In this document: one piece after another, positions 1-8,894 of the stretch | How the letters are laid out: each line of letters opens with the position of its first letter | Position numbering within the stretch: the first letter of the stretch is position 1 | Source of the DNA: Hymenobacter plasmatis | GTDB taxonomy: Bacteria; Bacteroidota; Bacteroidia; Cytophagales; Hymenobacteraceae | Length of the DNA: 64,000 bases | Assembly (NCBI RefSeq): GCF_020711255.1 | Contig: NZ_JAJFAW010000013.1 | Coordinates: forward strand, 1-64,000 | Direction of reading: 5' to 3' | Made by a program: the position numbers and the translations under genes | The notes under the pieces: generated by a model | Seen by the model: only the letters and a program-made list of their open reading frames with translations | Databases searched by the model: none | Told to the model about the DNA's origin: nothing

Positions 1-323
1 ATTTCTGGCGCTCTTTGCGCGGCCTACGCTCGTTCATGGAATTCAGAACTAGTGTATAGCTCTGGCCGGACGAGACACCCCAGCTTGCAGGAACGGGCGG
101 CCACGGCGGCCGCAGCTTGCCCACGCACTTGGTCATCATTCCCTCGCTTTGCTTTCCGGCAGTATCTACCGTTTAGGTAAGCTTTCAATAGGTTTCTTGC
201 TGGGATGGTCCACCGTAGCGCGTGACGAACCAGCCGACCCTAACCCATTCCCATTTGTAGGAGGGCACGGCTCCGCTTACTTTTGGTAAGTCAACTATTC
301 AACTATTCCTCTACCGCTCGTTC
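1..323. other. Window edge, no gene seen
   Basis: No open frame with a recognisable product or start is present on either strand. Plus-strand frame 3 is open from base 3 to a TAG at 54-56 and could be the last 17 codons of a gene cut by the window, but 17 codons cannot be assigned. The rest has scattered stops and no clear hairpin. Confidence 0.4.
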
Positions 324-1064
324 ATGAAGCACGCTTTACTTCTTTACACAGCCGGGACGCTTACCCTGCTCGGCTGTAAGAAATCTACTCCCACGGACCC
401 AACCCCAACGCCCTCCGTCGCCTACCAAGGAACCGTGGTCATGGTGGATGAATTTGGAACGCCGAAGGCCGACCGCAGCTCGGTCAGCGTCACCGTGACG
501 GATACGTCGCCCAACTGGGTTGTGCGCACGGACGCACAAGGGGCCTTTAAAATGCCGCTGGGCAATGTAACCGCTGGCACCCATCAGCTACGCTTCTCCT
601 ACGCGGGGTATGGCACGTTCGTGATGGACAATGCCGCCACCGGCAGCCCGATTCCTCCTATCACCTTGGGCCAAGTATCCACCACCCACACGACCGTGAC
701 CGCTTCCAAGAACGGCACGGCTTATGTGATTCAGGGCAGCGTCGCCGAGCGGCCCACGGCGGCGCAGCCCCGGCCCTACCGACTGTTTTTAACCCGCAGC
801 TTTGCCCCGGCGCCCCCGCTGCCCATTGCCAATGCATATTACCTGTCCGTGGGCGGGGTCCCCGCTGCCGATGGTTCTTTCACGGTCAGCTTAACCGCCA
901 GTGACCTTACGGCGGCCGGCTTCCGAACCGGAGACGATGTGCTGGTCTATGCCGCGGGCGATAACCCCGCTGCCAGCACGTACATCGACTTTGCGACGGG
1001 CAAAAAAGTGTTTCCCGCATCAAACGTAACCTTGAGCAGCACGGCGGCCTCGTTCAGCTTTTAG
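324..1064 (+). CDS. Lipoprotein with carboxypeptidase-regulatory-like domain
   Basis: A 246-aa predicted lipoprotein. Residues 1-18 form a short type II signal peptide ending in the lipobox LTLLGC (lipidated Cys about 18), followed by a Thr/Pro-rich linker. Residues about 35-100 resemble a carboxypeptidase-regulatory (Ig-like, Kre9/CNA-type) fold, with the pattern GTVVMVDEFG, then RTDAQGAFKMP and LRFSYAGYGTF. The C-terminal half is beta-rich and unassigned. It should sit on a membrane facing the periplasm or the surface. The next gene starts 13 nt downstream, so the two are probably co-transcribed. It lies in the accessory-looking region left of the integrase. The specific role is unknown. 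Confidence 0.75.
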   Translation: MKHALLLYTAGTLTLLGCKKSTPTDPTPTPSVAYQGTVVMVDEFGTPKADRSSVSVTVTDTSPNWVVRTDAQGAFKMPLGNVTAGTHQLRFSYAGYGTFVMDNAATGSPIPPITLGQVSTTHTTVTASKNGTAYVIQGSVAERPTAAQPRPYRLFLTRSFAPAPPLPIANAYYLSVGGVPAADGSFTVSLTASDLTAAGFRTGDDVLVYAAGDNPAASTYIDFATGKKVFPASNVTLSSTAASFSF

Positions 1065-1077
1065 TAGACCCTTTTTC

Positions 1078-1788
1078 ATGAAAGCTCTTTTACTCGCGGT
1101 CTTACTGCCCTTGCCCTTTGGCAGCCACGCCCAGCAGGCACCTGCCCCTTCTGGTACTTCTCCGGCATCGGTACGTCTGGGTACTGCTGCCGATACGACG
1201 TTGCACGTCATTGACAAGACCCTACTATTCGCCTGGGGCACCATCAAGCGCATGGACGGGCAGGAAGTACAGGCCTACCTGCCGGTGTTTACCCAGTATC
1301 CCGGGATGGATTTTCCCTTCGACTACTATTTTACCCCGCCCGAGGTCAAGCCCACCCCGCCGCGCCAAACAATTGCCGTCGAGCAGGTGCACAGCATGAC
1401 GGCGGGGCCCTACTACTTTGAAACCATGCGGCTGGAAGGCCAAAAAAAGGCTAAAATTCTGGCCCAACGCATGGCCCATGGCCCCGTGGAATTGTTTCTG
1501 CAAGCCGAGCAACAGCGGGCCCCGTTGCCCATCCCGGTACCGGGCGCCATCCTGCACACGGCCATCCCCTACACCAACAGCCATTTCTTTGTGCGCCGCA
1601 ACGGCCGCTTACAGCAAGTGGAACGCGCCTCGTTTGGCCCGCAGATGAGCCAGTACCTGGCCGACTATCCCGACCTGGCGGCGAAAGTGGCGCGTGGCGA
1701 AACCAATTACCACTACCGCGACCTGGTCAGCATTATTACGGAGTACAATCAACACACGGCGACCTCTCCGGCCCGTAGCGGCCAGTAG
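1078..1788 (+). CDS. Exported protein of unknown function
   Basis: A 236-aa protein with a clear Sec signal peptide (MKALLLAVLLPLPFGSHAQ, cleavage near residue 19-20). The mature part has no domain I recognise. It contains a strand-rich middle and a Pro-rich stretch around KPTPPRQ, and it ends in a hydrophilic tail. It follows the lipoprotein gene by 13 nt on the same strand. A strong hairpin begins 13 nt after its stop and would end the transcript. It is probably periplasmic or secreted. No catalytic motif is visible and I assign no function. Confidence 0.7.
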   Translation: MKALLLAVLLPLPFGSHAQQAPAPSGTSPASVRLGTAADTTLHVIDKTLLFAWGTIKRMDGQEVQAYLPVFTQYPGMDFPFDYYFTPPEVKPTPPRQTIAVEQVHSMTAGPYYFETMRLEGQKKAKILAQRMAHGPVELFLQAEQQRAPLPIPVPGAILHTAIPYTNSHFFVRRNGRLQQVERASFGPQMSQYLADYPDLAAKVARGETNYHYRDLVSIITEYNQHTATSPARSGQ

Positions 1789-1800
1789 GATTCGGTTGTG

Positions 1801-1844
1801 AAAGCAGAAGGGTTGTTCGACACGTCGAGCAACCCTTCTGCTTT
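1801..1844. terminator. Bidirectional terminator hairpin
   Basis: A perfect 15-bp stem (1801-1815 with 1830-1844) starts with AAAGCAG and ends with CTGCTTT. A 14-nt loop lies between the arms and can pair further through TCGAC/GTCGA. It sits between two convergent genes (stop at 1788 on plus, stop at 2023 on minus) and can serve both. Confidence 0.75.
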
Positions 1845-2022
1845 ATATACCCGCGGCGTTCCTGCCGAACGTAATCCCCACCAATCCGGGCAACCCGTGG
1901 TGCTTCCGGCAGGGGCCGTTGGCACCGTTCAGGTCGTCGACCTCGTTGCGGTGGTGGAGGCCCGCCGGACGCCGTCGGCCGGGATAAAAGCTCCCTGGTT
2001 CCTGCCCATACGCCCTTCCCCG

Positions 2023-2691
2023 TTAATACAGGTTCGGCTTGAGCACGCCTTTTTTTTCGTAGCGCGCCTTGTTCATCTCGTAGTGCATGCTCGTCATCAT
2101 GTTCAAGTAGTCCTTCAACGGCCCGAGCTGGTACGCTTTTCGGCGCTGGTCCACGTTAGCCGAATCCAGCAGCCCGATTTTGGGAATCGCGCGTCCGGTC
2201 GTGGCCACCTCGTACGTGACCTGGGTACCAAACAATTGCTTCAAGCCCGCGTTCACTTGCACGCGGTCGTACAGCAACGCATAATCGCTGGGTTTGGCAT
2301 TCCCTTTTTTTACTTCCCGGTTCATGGCCGGCAGCACGGCTCGTTGGAAAGCCGGGTACTTATCACAGTGCTGCACCAAGAGCCAAAAATGGGTTGAACC
2401 ATCCGGGCCCACTTGGTTGAAACCTAAAAAGCCATATCTTTTGAACAGGCGCTCGACCCGTTCCTTATTGCTCGTAAAAACGCTGTCTTTAAAGCTTTCC
2501 CATCGTTTGGGGGGATACTGTTGATACTTACCCTGCGGGATGTACGCGGCAATCTGGTCCACCTGGGCCATTTGCGCTAACTCCGCTTGAAGCTGCGACT
2601 TCTTAGTTGCGGTCAGCGTGGTGGCGCAACCCGCCAGCAACAGCGGAAGAACAACCAAGCAAAAAAAGGGGGTTAAGCGTAGTGACTTCAT
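2023..2691 (-). CDS. Lipoprotein of unknown function
   Basis: About 222 aa. The signal peptide ends in lipobox LLAGC (MKSLRLTPFFCLVVLPLLLAGC), so the mature protein starts at Cys22 and is lipid-anchored. I chose the ATG at 2691; another ATG lies two codons upstream (2697). The mature part is Lys/Gln-rich and mostly helical (KKSQLQAELAQMAQVDQ near the start). No known domain or catalytic motif stands out. A small lipoprotein gene lies 63 bp upstream on the same strand, so they may share a transcript. It is in the accessory-looking region left of the integrase. Confidence 0.7.
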   Translation of the reverse strand: MKSLRLTPFFCLVVLPLLLAGCATTLTATKKSQLQAELAQMAQVDQIAAYIPQGKYQQYPPKRWESFKDSVFTSNKERVERLFKRYGFLGFNQVGPDGSTHFWLLVQHCDKYPAFQRAVLPAMNREVKKGNAKPSDYALLYDRVQVNAGLKQLFGTQVTYEVATTGRAIPKIGLLDSANVDQRRKAYQLGPLKDYLNMMTSMHYEMNKARYEKKGVLKPNLY

Positions 2692-2760
2692 ACACAATGG
2701 CCGCTATTCAGCGTTATGTCATAAAAACGGCACAGAAGCGACAGGTGCTACGCCTGGGCC

Positions 2761-3249
2761 TTAGATGCTATCCATCTTGCACACTAGGTTGCCTTGTAGG
2801 TAGTAAGGGGCAAACCGAACGTTGGGTCCCGTCAGCGAGCTATTCAGCTCAGTTTGCCGGACCACCTTCCCATTGACGAGTATTTCGGCCTTAAGGCGAG
2901 TCGTAGGCCCCGGTCGCGTCGAAAAACGGTTGTCGACGCTACGAAAGCCGATTTCAGCGGCGACGTAGTCTTTGGGTTCCCGAGGCCCTAAATTGAATGT
3001 TTCGGCATACGACGAAGTCGTGATGGCGGTATTCACCGTCGTGGACTCGTAGGGAAACATGGACCGGTAGTCCATTTTGAAGGTGGCCTTGACGTAGGCC
3101 CCCATCCCCGTTAAATCGGTGCCCGTAACCCGCACCTGCACGGCCGGGTTGGCGGCGGTGGTGGGCGGAGTGGGGGGGGCAGGGTCCGCTTTCTTAGCGC
3201 AACCCGATAAGGTTAGCAGAAACAGAAGAACGGGTAGCGGCTTGTTCAT
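2761..3249 (-). CDS. Small lipoprotein of unknown function
   Basis: A 162-aa predicted lipoprotein with signal MNKPLPVLLFLLTLSGCAKK (lipobox LSGC). A Pro/Thr/Ala-rich linker follows, then a beta-rich domain of about 120 residues that begins VQVRVTGTDLTGMGAYVK. That pattern and size resemble small Ig-like or fimbrillin-like domains in Bacteroidota lipoproteins, but I cannot name a family. It lies upstream of another lipoprotein gene on the same strand. Its upstream region runs into an otherwise empty 384-bp gap next to the integrase. Confidence 0.65.
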   Translation of the reverse strand: MNKPLPVLLFLLTLSGCAKKADPAPPTPPTTAANPAVQVRVTGTDLTGMGAYVKATFKMDYRSMFPYESTTVNTAITTSSYAETFNLGPREPKDYVAAEIGFRSVDNRFSTRPGPTTRLKAEILVNGKVVRQTELNSSLTGPNVRFAPYYLQGNLVCKMDSI

Positions 3250-3633
3250 GGGGTAGAGAAATAGGAGTGTGGTAGAAACAATCGGAGGACAGCTCAGTCG
3301 TGGACGAAATTAATCCAATATCTCCGGATAGTAATGTTTGCCATATTCCTCGCTTTTTGTTGCTGGCAGCGGAAAGCATTGGCCTCGCAACTTCGACGCC
3401 ACCGCCAGAGCTGACAGCGACCGGGGCCGCCACCATGCCTGGCCGGCAGTTCCATGTCTGTGCCACCGCGTAGTAGGCGCCAGAACCGAACGGGCCAACC
3501 GTTGCGTGCTCAGCCTTGACCGCACCAGTCCCAAGTACCCGTTGCTGGTCATCGTCAAGCCTGAGCTGGTGGGCAGGCTCCAGCTGCCACCCGCCAAGCT
3601 GAAGTGGCGGGTGGTGCTGGTGCAAGGCTACGT
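3250..3633. other. 384-bp gap between lipoprotein gene and integrase
   Basis: Several overlapping open frames cross this gap on both strands, but none has a recognisable domain, a signal peptide or consistent codon use. It may be degraded cargo or the promoter region of the lipoprotein genes. I see no convincing promoter, terminator or repeat. Confidence 0.4.
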
Positions 3634-4944
3634 TCACGCAGCCGAGGGCTTCACCTCGCAAACCTGGCTCGCTCGGGCCCCGGCGCTGTACGTGCCGGCC
3701 CCTTCACCCTCCCAAATCCGGCGCATGGTCTGGTGCTGGAAATCCTCGATAATCTTGGCGTAGATGAGGGTGGTTTGCACCTTCTTATGCCCAAGGACTT
3801 TCTGCAGCACCTCCACCGGCATTCCCCGCAGCAGGCTCTGCGTGGCAAACGTGTGGCGGGCCGTGTGCATCGTCACCAGCTCGCACTTGGGCACCGCGGC
3901 CCGCACGATGCCGCCGCCCTCGGTGCTCACCAGGTCGGCCGCGCCCGTCAGCCCCGCCAGCCGGGCCACCCGCTTCAGGTACTTGTTCATCACCTGGTTC
4001 GGATGCACCGGCAGCAGCTTGAGCCGCTCGGGGTCGTTGTATTTGTCCAGAATAGCCGAAGCCGCCGCCGTCAGGTAGATGCTGACCCCGGCCCGCGTCT
4101 TGCTCATCATCAGCCGCAGCAGCCGCCCGCCGTCCCATTCGTGCAGGTGCCCCCGGTGCAGCCCCGCCACGTCCGAATAGCGCAGCCCGGTATAGCAGCA
4201 GAACAGAAAGATGTCCCGCGTGGGCACCAGGTTAGCCGGCAGCATTGCCGAGGCCAGCCGCTCCAGGTCCGAGCCCGTCAGGTACAGCTTGGGGGTATCA
4301 AAAGACTTAATCACCAGCTTGCGTACCTCGATGCCAACAGTTACCCCCCGCTCGTCCCGCAGCCACCGCAGAAACGATTTCAAGTCTTTCATGGCCGTCA
4401 CCAATGAGTTGGGCGCCAGCTTCCGCACTTCGCGCAAATACACCAGCAGCCGGTCGTGCAGCTCCAGGCTGTACGTAACCGGGTCCAGCAGCTGCCCGGC
4501 CCATTCCTCAAAGCCGGCCATCCAGTTGCGGGTTACGAGGTGGTGGCGCAAGGTTTCCCGCGCATACCCCCGCGCCAGCATCGAGCGCCGGTACTCGTCA
4601 TACCACACCGTCACCGACTCCTGCTCGGCTACCGCCGCTTCCGGCTCGGGTTTCGGCCGCAGCACCTCGCGCAGGCCGGCCAGCGTCGGCGCTTCGCCCG
4701 CCGCCCGTAGCTTGCGCCACCACGCCAGCGTATCGGCCGCCAGCCGCGCCAGCAAAAGGTTGGCTTCCTCCGCCAGGGGGTAGGAAGCGCGAAACCGCTG
4801 CCGGTCCGCGTTCCAGTCCACCGGCTTACACTTCTCACCGGTGGCGCATTTCAGGCGAGCCCCGTCGAAGTATACCACCAGGTGCACCGGGCACTTTCCG
4901 GCCTTGTCTTTCTTATCCGTTCGCAACACAAATTGGGTAACCAT
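3634..4944 (-). CDS. Tyrosine recombinase / site-specific integrase
   Basis: A 436-aa integrase of the Bacteroidota phage/ICE type. The N-terminus (about 1-90) looks like the Arm-DNA-binding domain (MVTQFVLRTDKKDKAGKCPV). Residues about 110-210 are the SAM-like core-binding domain. The catalytic domain carries the expected residues: Arg in TGLRYSDVAGL (about 255), His-x-x-Arg in HTARHTFATQ (about 360-363), and the Tyr nucleophile in HKKVQTTLIYAKI (about 394). Length is normal and the frame is intact. Its start lies about 150 bp from the 3' end of a tRNA-Thr, the classic position for an integrase that uses a tRNA gene as attachment site. It would cut and rejoin DNA in integration and excision of an element extending leftwards. 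Confidence 0.93.
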   Translation of the reverse strand: MVTQFVLRTDKKDKAGKCPVHLVVYFDGARLKCATGEKCKPVDWNADRQRFRASYPLAEEANLLLARLAADTLAWWRKLRAAGEAPTLAGLREVLRPKPEPEAAVAEQESVTVWYDEYRRSMLARGYARETLRHHLVTRNWMAGFEEWAGQLLDPVTYSLELHDRLLVYLREVRKLAPNSLVTAMKDLKSFLRWLRDERGVTVGIEVRKLVIKSFDTPKLYLTGSDLERLASAMLPANLVPTRDIFLFCCYTGLRYSDVAGLHRGHLHEWDGGRLLRLMMSKTRAGVSIYLTAAASAILDKYNDPERLKLLPVHPNQVMNKYLKRVARLAGLTGAADLVSTEGGGIVRAAVPKCELVTMHTARHTFATQSLLRGMPVEVLQKVLGHKKVQTTLIYAKIIEDFQHQTMRRIWEGEGAGTYSAGARASQVCEVKPSAA

Positions 4945-5094
4945 ACACAGGGGGCGTCAGGGGGGGCGTCCCTCGCGTAGGGAACCCCCGGTTTCGCGTC
5001 GGGAAGGACCGAGACCCCCGAACGCAAAAAACCCGGAAAACCCCTTTCACGACGTGAGAAGGCATTTTCCGGGTGTTCCGGGTGTGCATGTATG

Positions 5095-5167
5095 AGCCTC
5101 TTATTGGACTCGAACCAACGACCTGCTCATTACGAATGAGCTGCTCTACCAACTGAGCTAAAGAGGC
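5095..5167 (-). tRNA. tRNA-Thr (anticodon CGT)
   Basis: Read on the minus strand it folds into a full cloverleaf. The acceptor arms GCCTCTT and AAGAGGC pair fully, the D-arm contains AGTTGGTAGA, and the T-arm contains GGTTCGAGTCC. The anticodon stem GCTCA/TGAGC encloses the loop TTCGTAA, giving anticodon CGT (Thr, codon ACG). The discriminator base is T and CCA is not encoded. Its 3' end points toward the integrase gene, so it is the likely integration site. Confidence 0.95.
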
Positions 5168-5303
5168 TTGTTACCCCACCAACGGTTTTGGAGGGGGCTG
5201 CAAAGATAGGCAACCCGCCGGAAGACCTGCAACCGCGACCGTAGAAAATTTAGTAACCCGGCCGCAAACTCCGCGTTTGATTGCTGACCACTACCGTCCG
5301 CCC

Positions 5304-5738
5304 ATGAAACTCCTTCCTTCCCTTGCCGCCGGCCTGGCCGGTGCCACCGCCCTCACCGCGCTGCACGAAACCGCCCGCCGCCTGCGCCCCCAGGATGCCC
5401 CACGCATGGACGTGCTGGGCATGCGCGGCCTGCGCAAGCTATTGCGCAAAGCCGACGCCCCGCAGCCCGACGAAGACACGCTCTTTAACTGGACCATGGC
5501 CGGCGATATACTATCTAATAGCCTTTACTACAGCTTGGTGGGTAGTGGCCGCCACGCCCTGCGTCGGGGCCTGGTGTTGGGAGTGGCGGCGGGAGCGGGC
5601 GGTGTGCTCCTGCCCGGTCCGCTGGGCCTGGGCAATGGCCCGAGCAACCGCACGACCCAAACCCAGCTCATGACGGTGGCCTGGTACACGGTGGGCGGAC
5701 TGGTGGCCGGCGCCGTGGCCCGCACCCTGCGGCGCTAA
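5304..5738 (+). CDS. Small membrane-associated protein of unknown function
   Basis: A 144-aa protein beginning MKLLPSLAAGLAGATALTAL. I chose the ATG at 5304 over an upstream TTG at 5277. Hydrophobic stretches occur near the N-terminus, around LRRGLVLGVAAGAGGVLLPG, and at the C-terminus (TVAWYTVGGLVAGAVARTL), which suggests two or three membrane segments. The middle contains a charged segment with a conserved-looking MDVLGMRGLRKLLRKAD. I do not recognise a named family. It is the first gene on the chromosome side of the tRNA-Thr and probably belongs to the core genome. Confidence 0.65.
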   Translation: MKLLPSLAAGLAGATALTALHETARRLRPQDAPRMDVLGMRGLRKLLRKADAPQPDEDTLFNWTMAGDILSNSLYYSLVGSGRHALRRGLVLGVAAGAGGVLLPGPLGLGNGPSNRTTQTQLMTVAWYTVGGLVAGAVARTLRR

Positions 5739-5836
5739 GGCCGCGCCGGCACCAAACCCCGGCTAAAGTATGTTGTTGAGCCAGCCGTCAGCAGGCGCTG
5801 GTTGTACCTTGCGGCGGCATTCTCGTTCTAGCTTTT

Positions 5837-6097
5837 ATGCGTTTCTGGCTCATCTTCATCCTTCTCTTTTTTGCAGTGCGCTACGTGCTGCCCATCGTGT
5901 TGCGGCTGGTACTGAGCGGCTTTGTGCGCAAGCAAATGCGCAACGGCGGCTTTGGGATGCCCCCGCAGGCCCAGGCCGGCCCCACGCGGGCTCCGGGCGA
6001 AATACGCGTAGATTATGTGCCGCCCGTGGCCCCGGAGGCCGATAAGCCTGCCGGGTTTAAAGGCGGCGAATACGTTGATTTTGAGGAAGTAAAATAA
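5837..6097 (+). CDS. DUF4834 family small membrane protein
   Basis: An 86-aa protein. An N-terminal membrane helix (MRFWLIFILLFFAVRYVLPI) precedes a short basic segment and a cytoplasmic tail ending in DKPAGFKGGEYVDFEEVK. This layout and the acidic YVDFEEVK end match the DUF4834 family, widespread in Bacteroidota and of unknown role. A TACCTTGC hexamer-like -7 element lies at 5805-5812, about 25 bp before the start. It stands alone between the 144-aa membrane gene and the YfhO-type gene. Confidence 0.75.
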   Translation: MRFWLIFILLFFAVRYVLPIVLRLVLSGFVRKQMRNGGFGMPPQAQAGPTRAPGEIRVDYVPPVAPEADKPAGFKGGEYVDFEEVK

Positions 6098-6192
6098 CCC
6101 GGGTAGGGCAGGGGTAAGGGCGGAGCGAAAGCCGCGCGGCTCAACTGCCGTGGCTAATTCGGTGGGGGCAGGCAGAATAGCGGGGCCATAAG

Positions 6193-6224
6193 TTGAGCCA
6201 TCGTGCGGTTCTACTGTACCTTCG
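6193..6224 (+). promoter_or_regulatory. Bacteroidota-type promoter for the YfhO gene
   Basis: TTG at 6193-6195 is separated by 21 nt from TACCTTCG at 6217-6224, which matches the TAnnTTTG -7 consensus of Bacteroidota sigma-ABfr in 7 of 8 positions. Transcription would start near 6231, about 25 nt before the chosen ATG at 6257. Confidence 0.5.
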
Positions 6225-6256
6225 GGCACGTTTTTGTGTTCCCTAAAATTGCCCTA

Positions 6257-8854
6257 ATGGCTGCTGTTGCTTCTGCTTCTTCTGTTTCGTCCGCGCCGTG
6301 GTGGCAGCGGGCTTTGCCCCACGTGCTGGCGGTGCTGTTTTTCGTGGTGCTGGCTTGCCTCTACTTCTCGCCCATCATGTTCGAGGGCAAGACCTTAGCC
6401 CAACACGACATCACGCAGTTTCAGGGCGGTGCCCACGAGGCCCAGGAATACGCCAAGGCCATGGGCAAAGAAGCCCTGTGGACGAACTCCATGTTTTCGG
6501 GCATGCCCACCTACCTCATCAGCCTGCACTTCCCGGGCGACTGGTCGGTGTATTTGCAGAAGGTGCTGACCCTGGGGCTGCCCGCTGTGGTGGCCAACCT
6601 CTTTCTGGCCTTGCTCTGTGGCTACATTCTGCTGGTGGCGCTGGGCGTGCGGCCGTTGGTGGCCGTGGCCGGGGCCGTGGCGCTGGGCTTTTCGAGCTAC
6701 AACCTCGCCATTCTGGCCGCGGGCCACAACACCAAGAGCCTGGCCCTGGCCTACGCGCCCCTGGTGCTGGGCGGCCTGCTGGTCACCTATCGCCGCGACA
6801 AGTGGCTGGGGGCGGCCCTGTTTGCCGTGGGCCTCACGCTGAACGTGCACGTCAACCACCTGCAGATTACTTACTACCTGCTGCTGCTGGTGGCCCTGTT
6901 CGGTATTTTTGAGCTGGTGGCCGCGGCGCGTGCCGGCCGGCTGCCCGAGTTTTTCAAGCGCACCGCTCTACTTGGGCTGGGCGCTGCCTTGGCCGTGGGC
7001 GTGAGCTTTGGCCGCTTGTATACCACGCTGGAATACAGCAAGTACAGCAATCGCGGCCGGACGGAATTGAAAACCCCCGCGCCCAACGCCCCGGGCCAGG
7101 CGGCTGCGGCCAACCCCGAGGAGGCCAGCACCGGCGTCGACCGCGACTATGCGTTTCAGTACAGCTACGGCGTGGGCGAAACCATTACCCTGCTGATTCC
7201 CAACTTCTATGGCGGCGCCAGCGCCATGCCGCTCGGCCCCGAGTCTAACCTAGCCAAAGCCGGCCTGCCCCCGGAGTACCTGAACGGCATGCCCACCTAC
7301 TGGGGGCAGCAGAGCTACACGGCCGGCCCGGTGTACATGGGCGCGGTGGTGTGCTTCCTGTTTATTCTGGGCTTGTTTGTGGTGGATAAGCGCACGCGGT
7401 ACTGGCTGCTGGCCGGCACTGTGCTGTCCATTCTGCTGGCCTGGGGCAAGAACTTCGAGTCGTTCAACTACCTGATTTTCGACTTGCTGCCGGGCTACAA
7501 CAAGTTCCGGGCGGTGAGCATGGCGCTGGTAATCGCGCAGCTGGCCATGCCCATCCTGGGCGCGCTGGCCCTGAGCCGCGTGCTGCGGCCCCGCCCCGCG
7601 CCCCATCTCCTGGCCCCGGCCGACCCGCAGCTGCACCCCGCCCTGGCCAAAGCCGCCAAAGCGGCCGGCACTGGCTCAACTGCGCCGGTGGCCTCGCCGG
7701 AAGCGGCGACCCTGCTGCCTAAGGTGCTCTACGCGGGCGCCATCACGGCGGGCCTCTGCCTGCTGGCGTACCTGGCCAGCTTCAGCTTCGATTTTGCCGC
7801 GCCCATTGATAATGAGCTGACCAAGCAGGGCTTTACGCCACAGCTGCTGAGTGCCCTGCGCGCCGACCGCGCCGACCTGCTGCGCAACGACGTGTGGCGC
7901 GGGCTGCTGTTCATCGGCGCGGCGCTGGCCGTGCTGTACTTCCACCTCAAGGGCCGCCTGGCCATGGTGCCGGCCGCGGCCCTCATGGTGGCGCTGGTGC
8001 TGGTTGACCTGTGGGGCGTGGACAAGCGCTACCTCGGCACCGACAAGTTTCAGCCCACGAGCATTGCCGCCAGCTTCCAGCCCACCCCAGCCGACGAGTT
8101 GATTTTGCGCGACACCGCCTTGAGCTACCGCGTGCTCAACATGCAGAACCCCTTCAACGAAGCCCAGACCTCGTACTTCCACAAGAGCATCGGCGGCTAC
8201 CACGGGGCCAAGCTGCGCCGCTACCAGGACCTGATTGAGCGCCAGATTTCCAACAACAACCAGCAGGTGCTCAACATGCTGAACACGCGCTACCTCCTCA
8301 CCGGCGACCCCAAGCAACCAGTGCAGCGCAACCCCGGCGCCCTGGGCAACGCTTGGTTTGTGAGCACGGTGAAGACCGTGAACAGCCCCGACGAGGAGAT
8401 GGCCGCCCTCAGCACCCTGAGCCCTGCCACCGAAGCAGTGGTTGACGCCAGCAAGTTCCCGCAGCAGAAAGCGGCGACCTACGATGCCGCCGGCTCTACC
8501 ATTACCCTGACCAACTACAGCCCCGACGAGCTCAAGTACCGCTACACCGCCAAGAACGACGGCTTCGTGGTGTTCTCCGAGATTTTCTACGCCGATGGCT
8601 GGCAGGCCTTTATCGATGGCAAGCCGGTGCCGCACCTGCGCGCCGACTACGTGCTGCGGGCCATGCCAGTGCCGGCCGGCTCGCACGTCATCGACTTCAA
8701 GTTTGAGCCGAAAGCGTACGCCGTGGGCAATGCCGTTTCGCTGGCTTCCAGCATCGTGCTGCTGCTGGTGCTGGTAGGTGCCGGGGTATACCTGGCCCGC
8801 CGAAAGCAAGTGGTGGAAGACGACGTGGTGGCCACGGCCGTGCCGGTGGCCTAG
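6257..8854 (+). CDS. YfhO family multispanning membrane protein
   Basis: An 865-aa integral membrane protein of the YfhO family (Pfam PF09586), whose members resemble GT-C glycosyltransferases. The N-terminal half is a series of hydrophobic helices with extracytoplasmic loops, beginning ALPHVLAVLFFVVLACLYF. The loop motif YTTLEYSKYSNRGRTELKT and the segment YGVGETITLLIPNFYGG are typical of the Bacteroidota members. The C-terminal third is a soluble beta-rich region (YADGWQAFIDGKPVPHLRA) followed by a final helix. The start at 6257 fits the promoter at 6193-6224; the upstream GTG at 6203 would overlap it. A role in transferring sugars to lipids, teichoic-like polymers or proteins is inferred from the family. 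Confidence 0.85.
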   Translation: MAAVASASSVSSAPWWQRALPHVLAVLFFVVLACLYFSPIMFEGKTLAQHDITQFQGGAHEAQEYAKAMGKEALWTNSMFSGMPTYLISLHFPGDWSVYLQKVLTLGLPAVVANLFLALLCGYILLVALGVRPLVAVAGAVALGFSSYNLAILAAGHNTKSLALAYAPLVLGGLLVTYRRDKWLGAALFAVGLTLNVHVNHLQITYYLLLLVALFGIFELVAAARAGRLPEFFKRTALLGLGAALAVGVSFGRLYTTLEYSKYSNRGRTELKTPAPNAPGQAAAANPEEASTGVDRDYAFQYSYGVGETITLLIPNFYGGASAMPLGPESNLAKAGLPPEYLNGMPTYWGQQSYTAGPVYMGAVVCFLFILGLFVVDKRTRYWLLAGTVLSILLAWGKNFESFNYLIFDLLPGYNKFRAVSMALVIAQLAMPILGALALSRVLRPRPAPHLLAPADPQLHPALAKAAKAAGTGSTAPVASPEAATLLPKVLYAGAITAGLCLLAYLASFSFDFAAPIDNELTKQGFTPQLLSALRADRADLLRNDVWRGLLFIGAALAVLYFHLKGRLAMVPAAALMVALVLVDLWGVDKRYLGTDKFQPTSIAASFQPTPADELILRDTALSYRVLNMQNPFNEAQTSYFHKSIGGYHGAKLRRYQDLIERQISNNNQQVLNMLNTRYLLTGDPKQPVQRNPGALGNAWFVSTVKTVNSPDEEMAALSTLSPATEAVVDASKFPQQKAATYDAAGSTITLTNYSPDELKYRYTAKNDGFVVFSEIFYADGWQAFIDGKPVPHLRADYVLRAMPVPAGSHVIDFKFEPKAYAVGNAVSLASSIVLLLVLVGAGVYLARRKQVVEDDVVATAVPVA

Positions 8855-8894
8855 CCCAGCGGCTCGCGCCGCCGGCTGCGGATATTCTTAATGC

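Noticed and set aside
3338..3763. 141-codon plus-strand frame overlapping the integrase 3' end
   Set aside because: It runs antisense into the integrase for a third of its length and has no recognisable domain or signal; I leave the gap unassigned.
7676..8809. Long minus-strand open frame within the YfhO gene
   Set aside because: Antisense shadow of a GC-rich gene; composition His/Gln/Gly/Val-rich with no domain. The same applies to long antisense frames opposite the HEAT-cNMP, GH65, GH13, SusC and FeoB genes.
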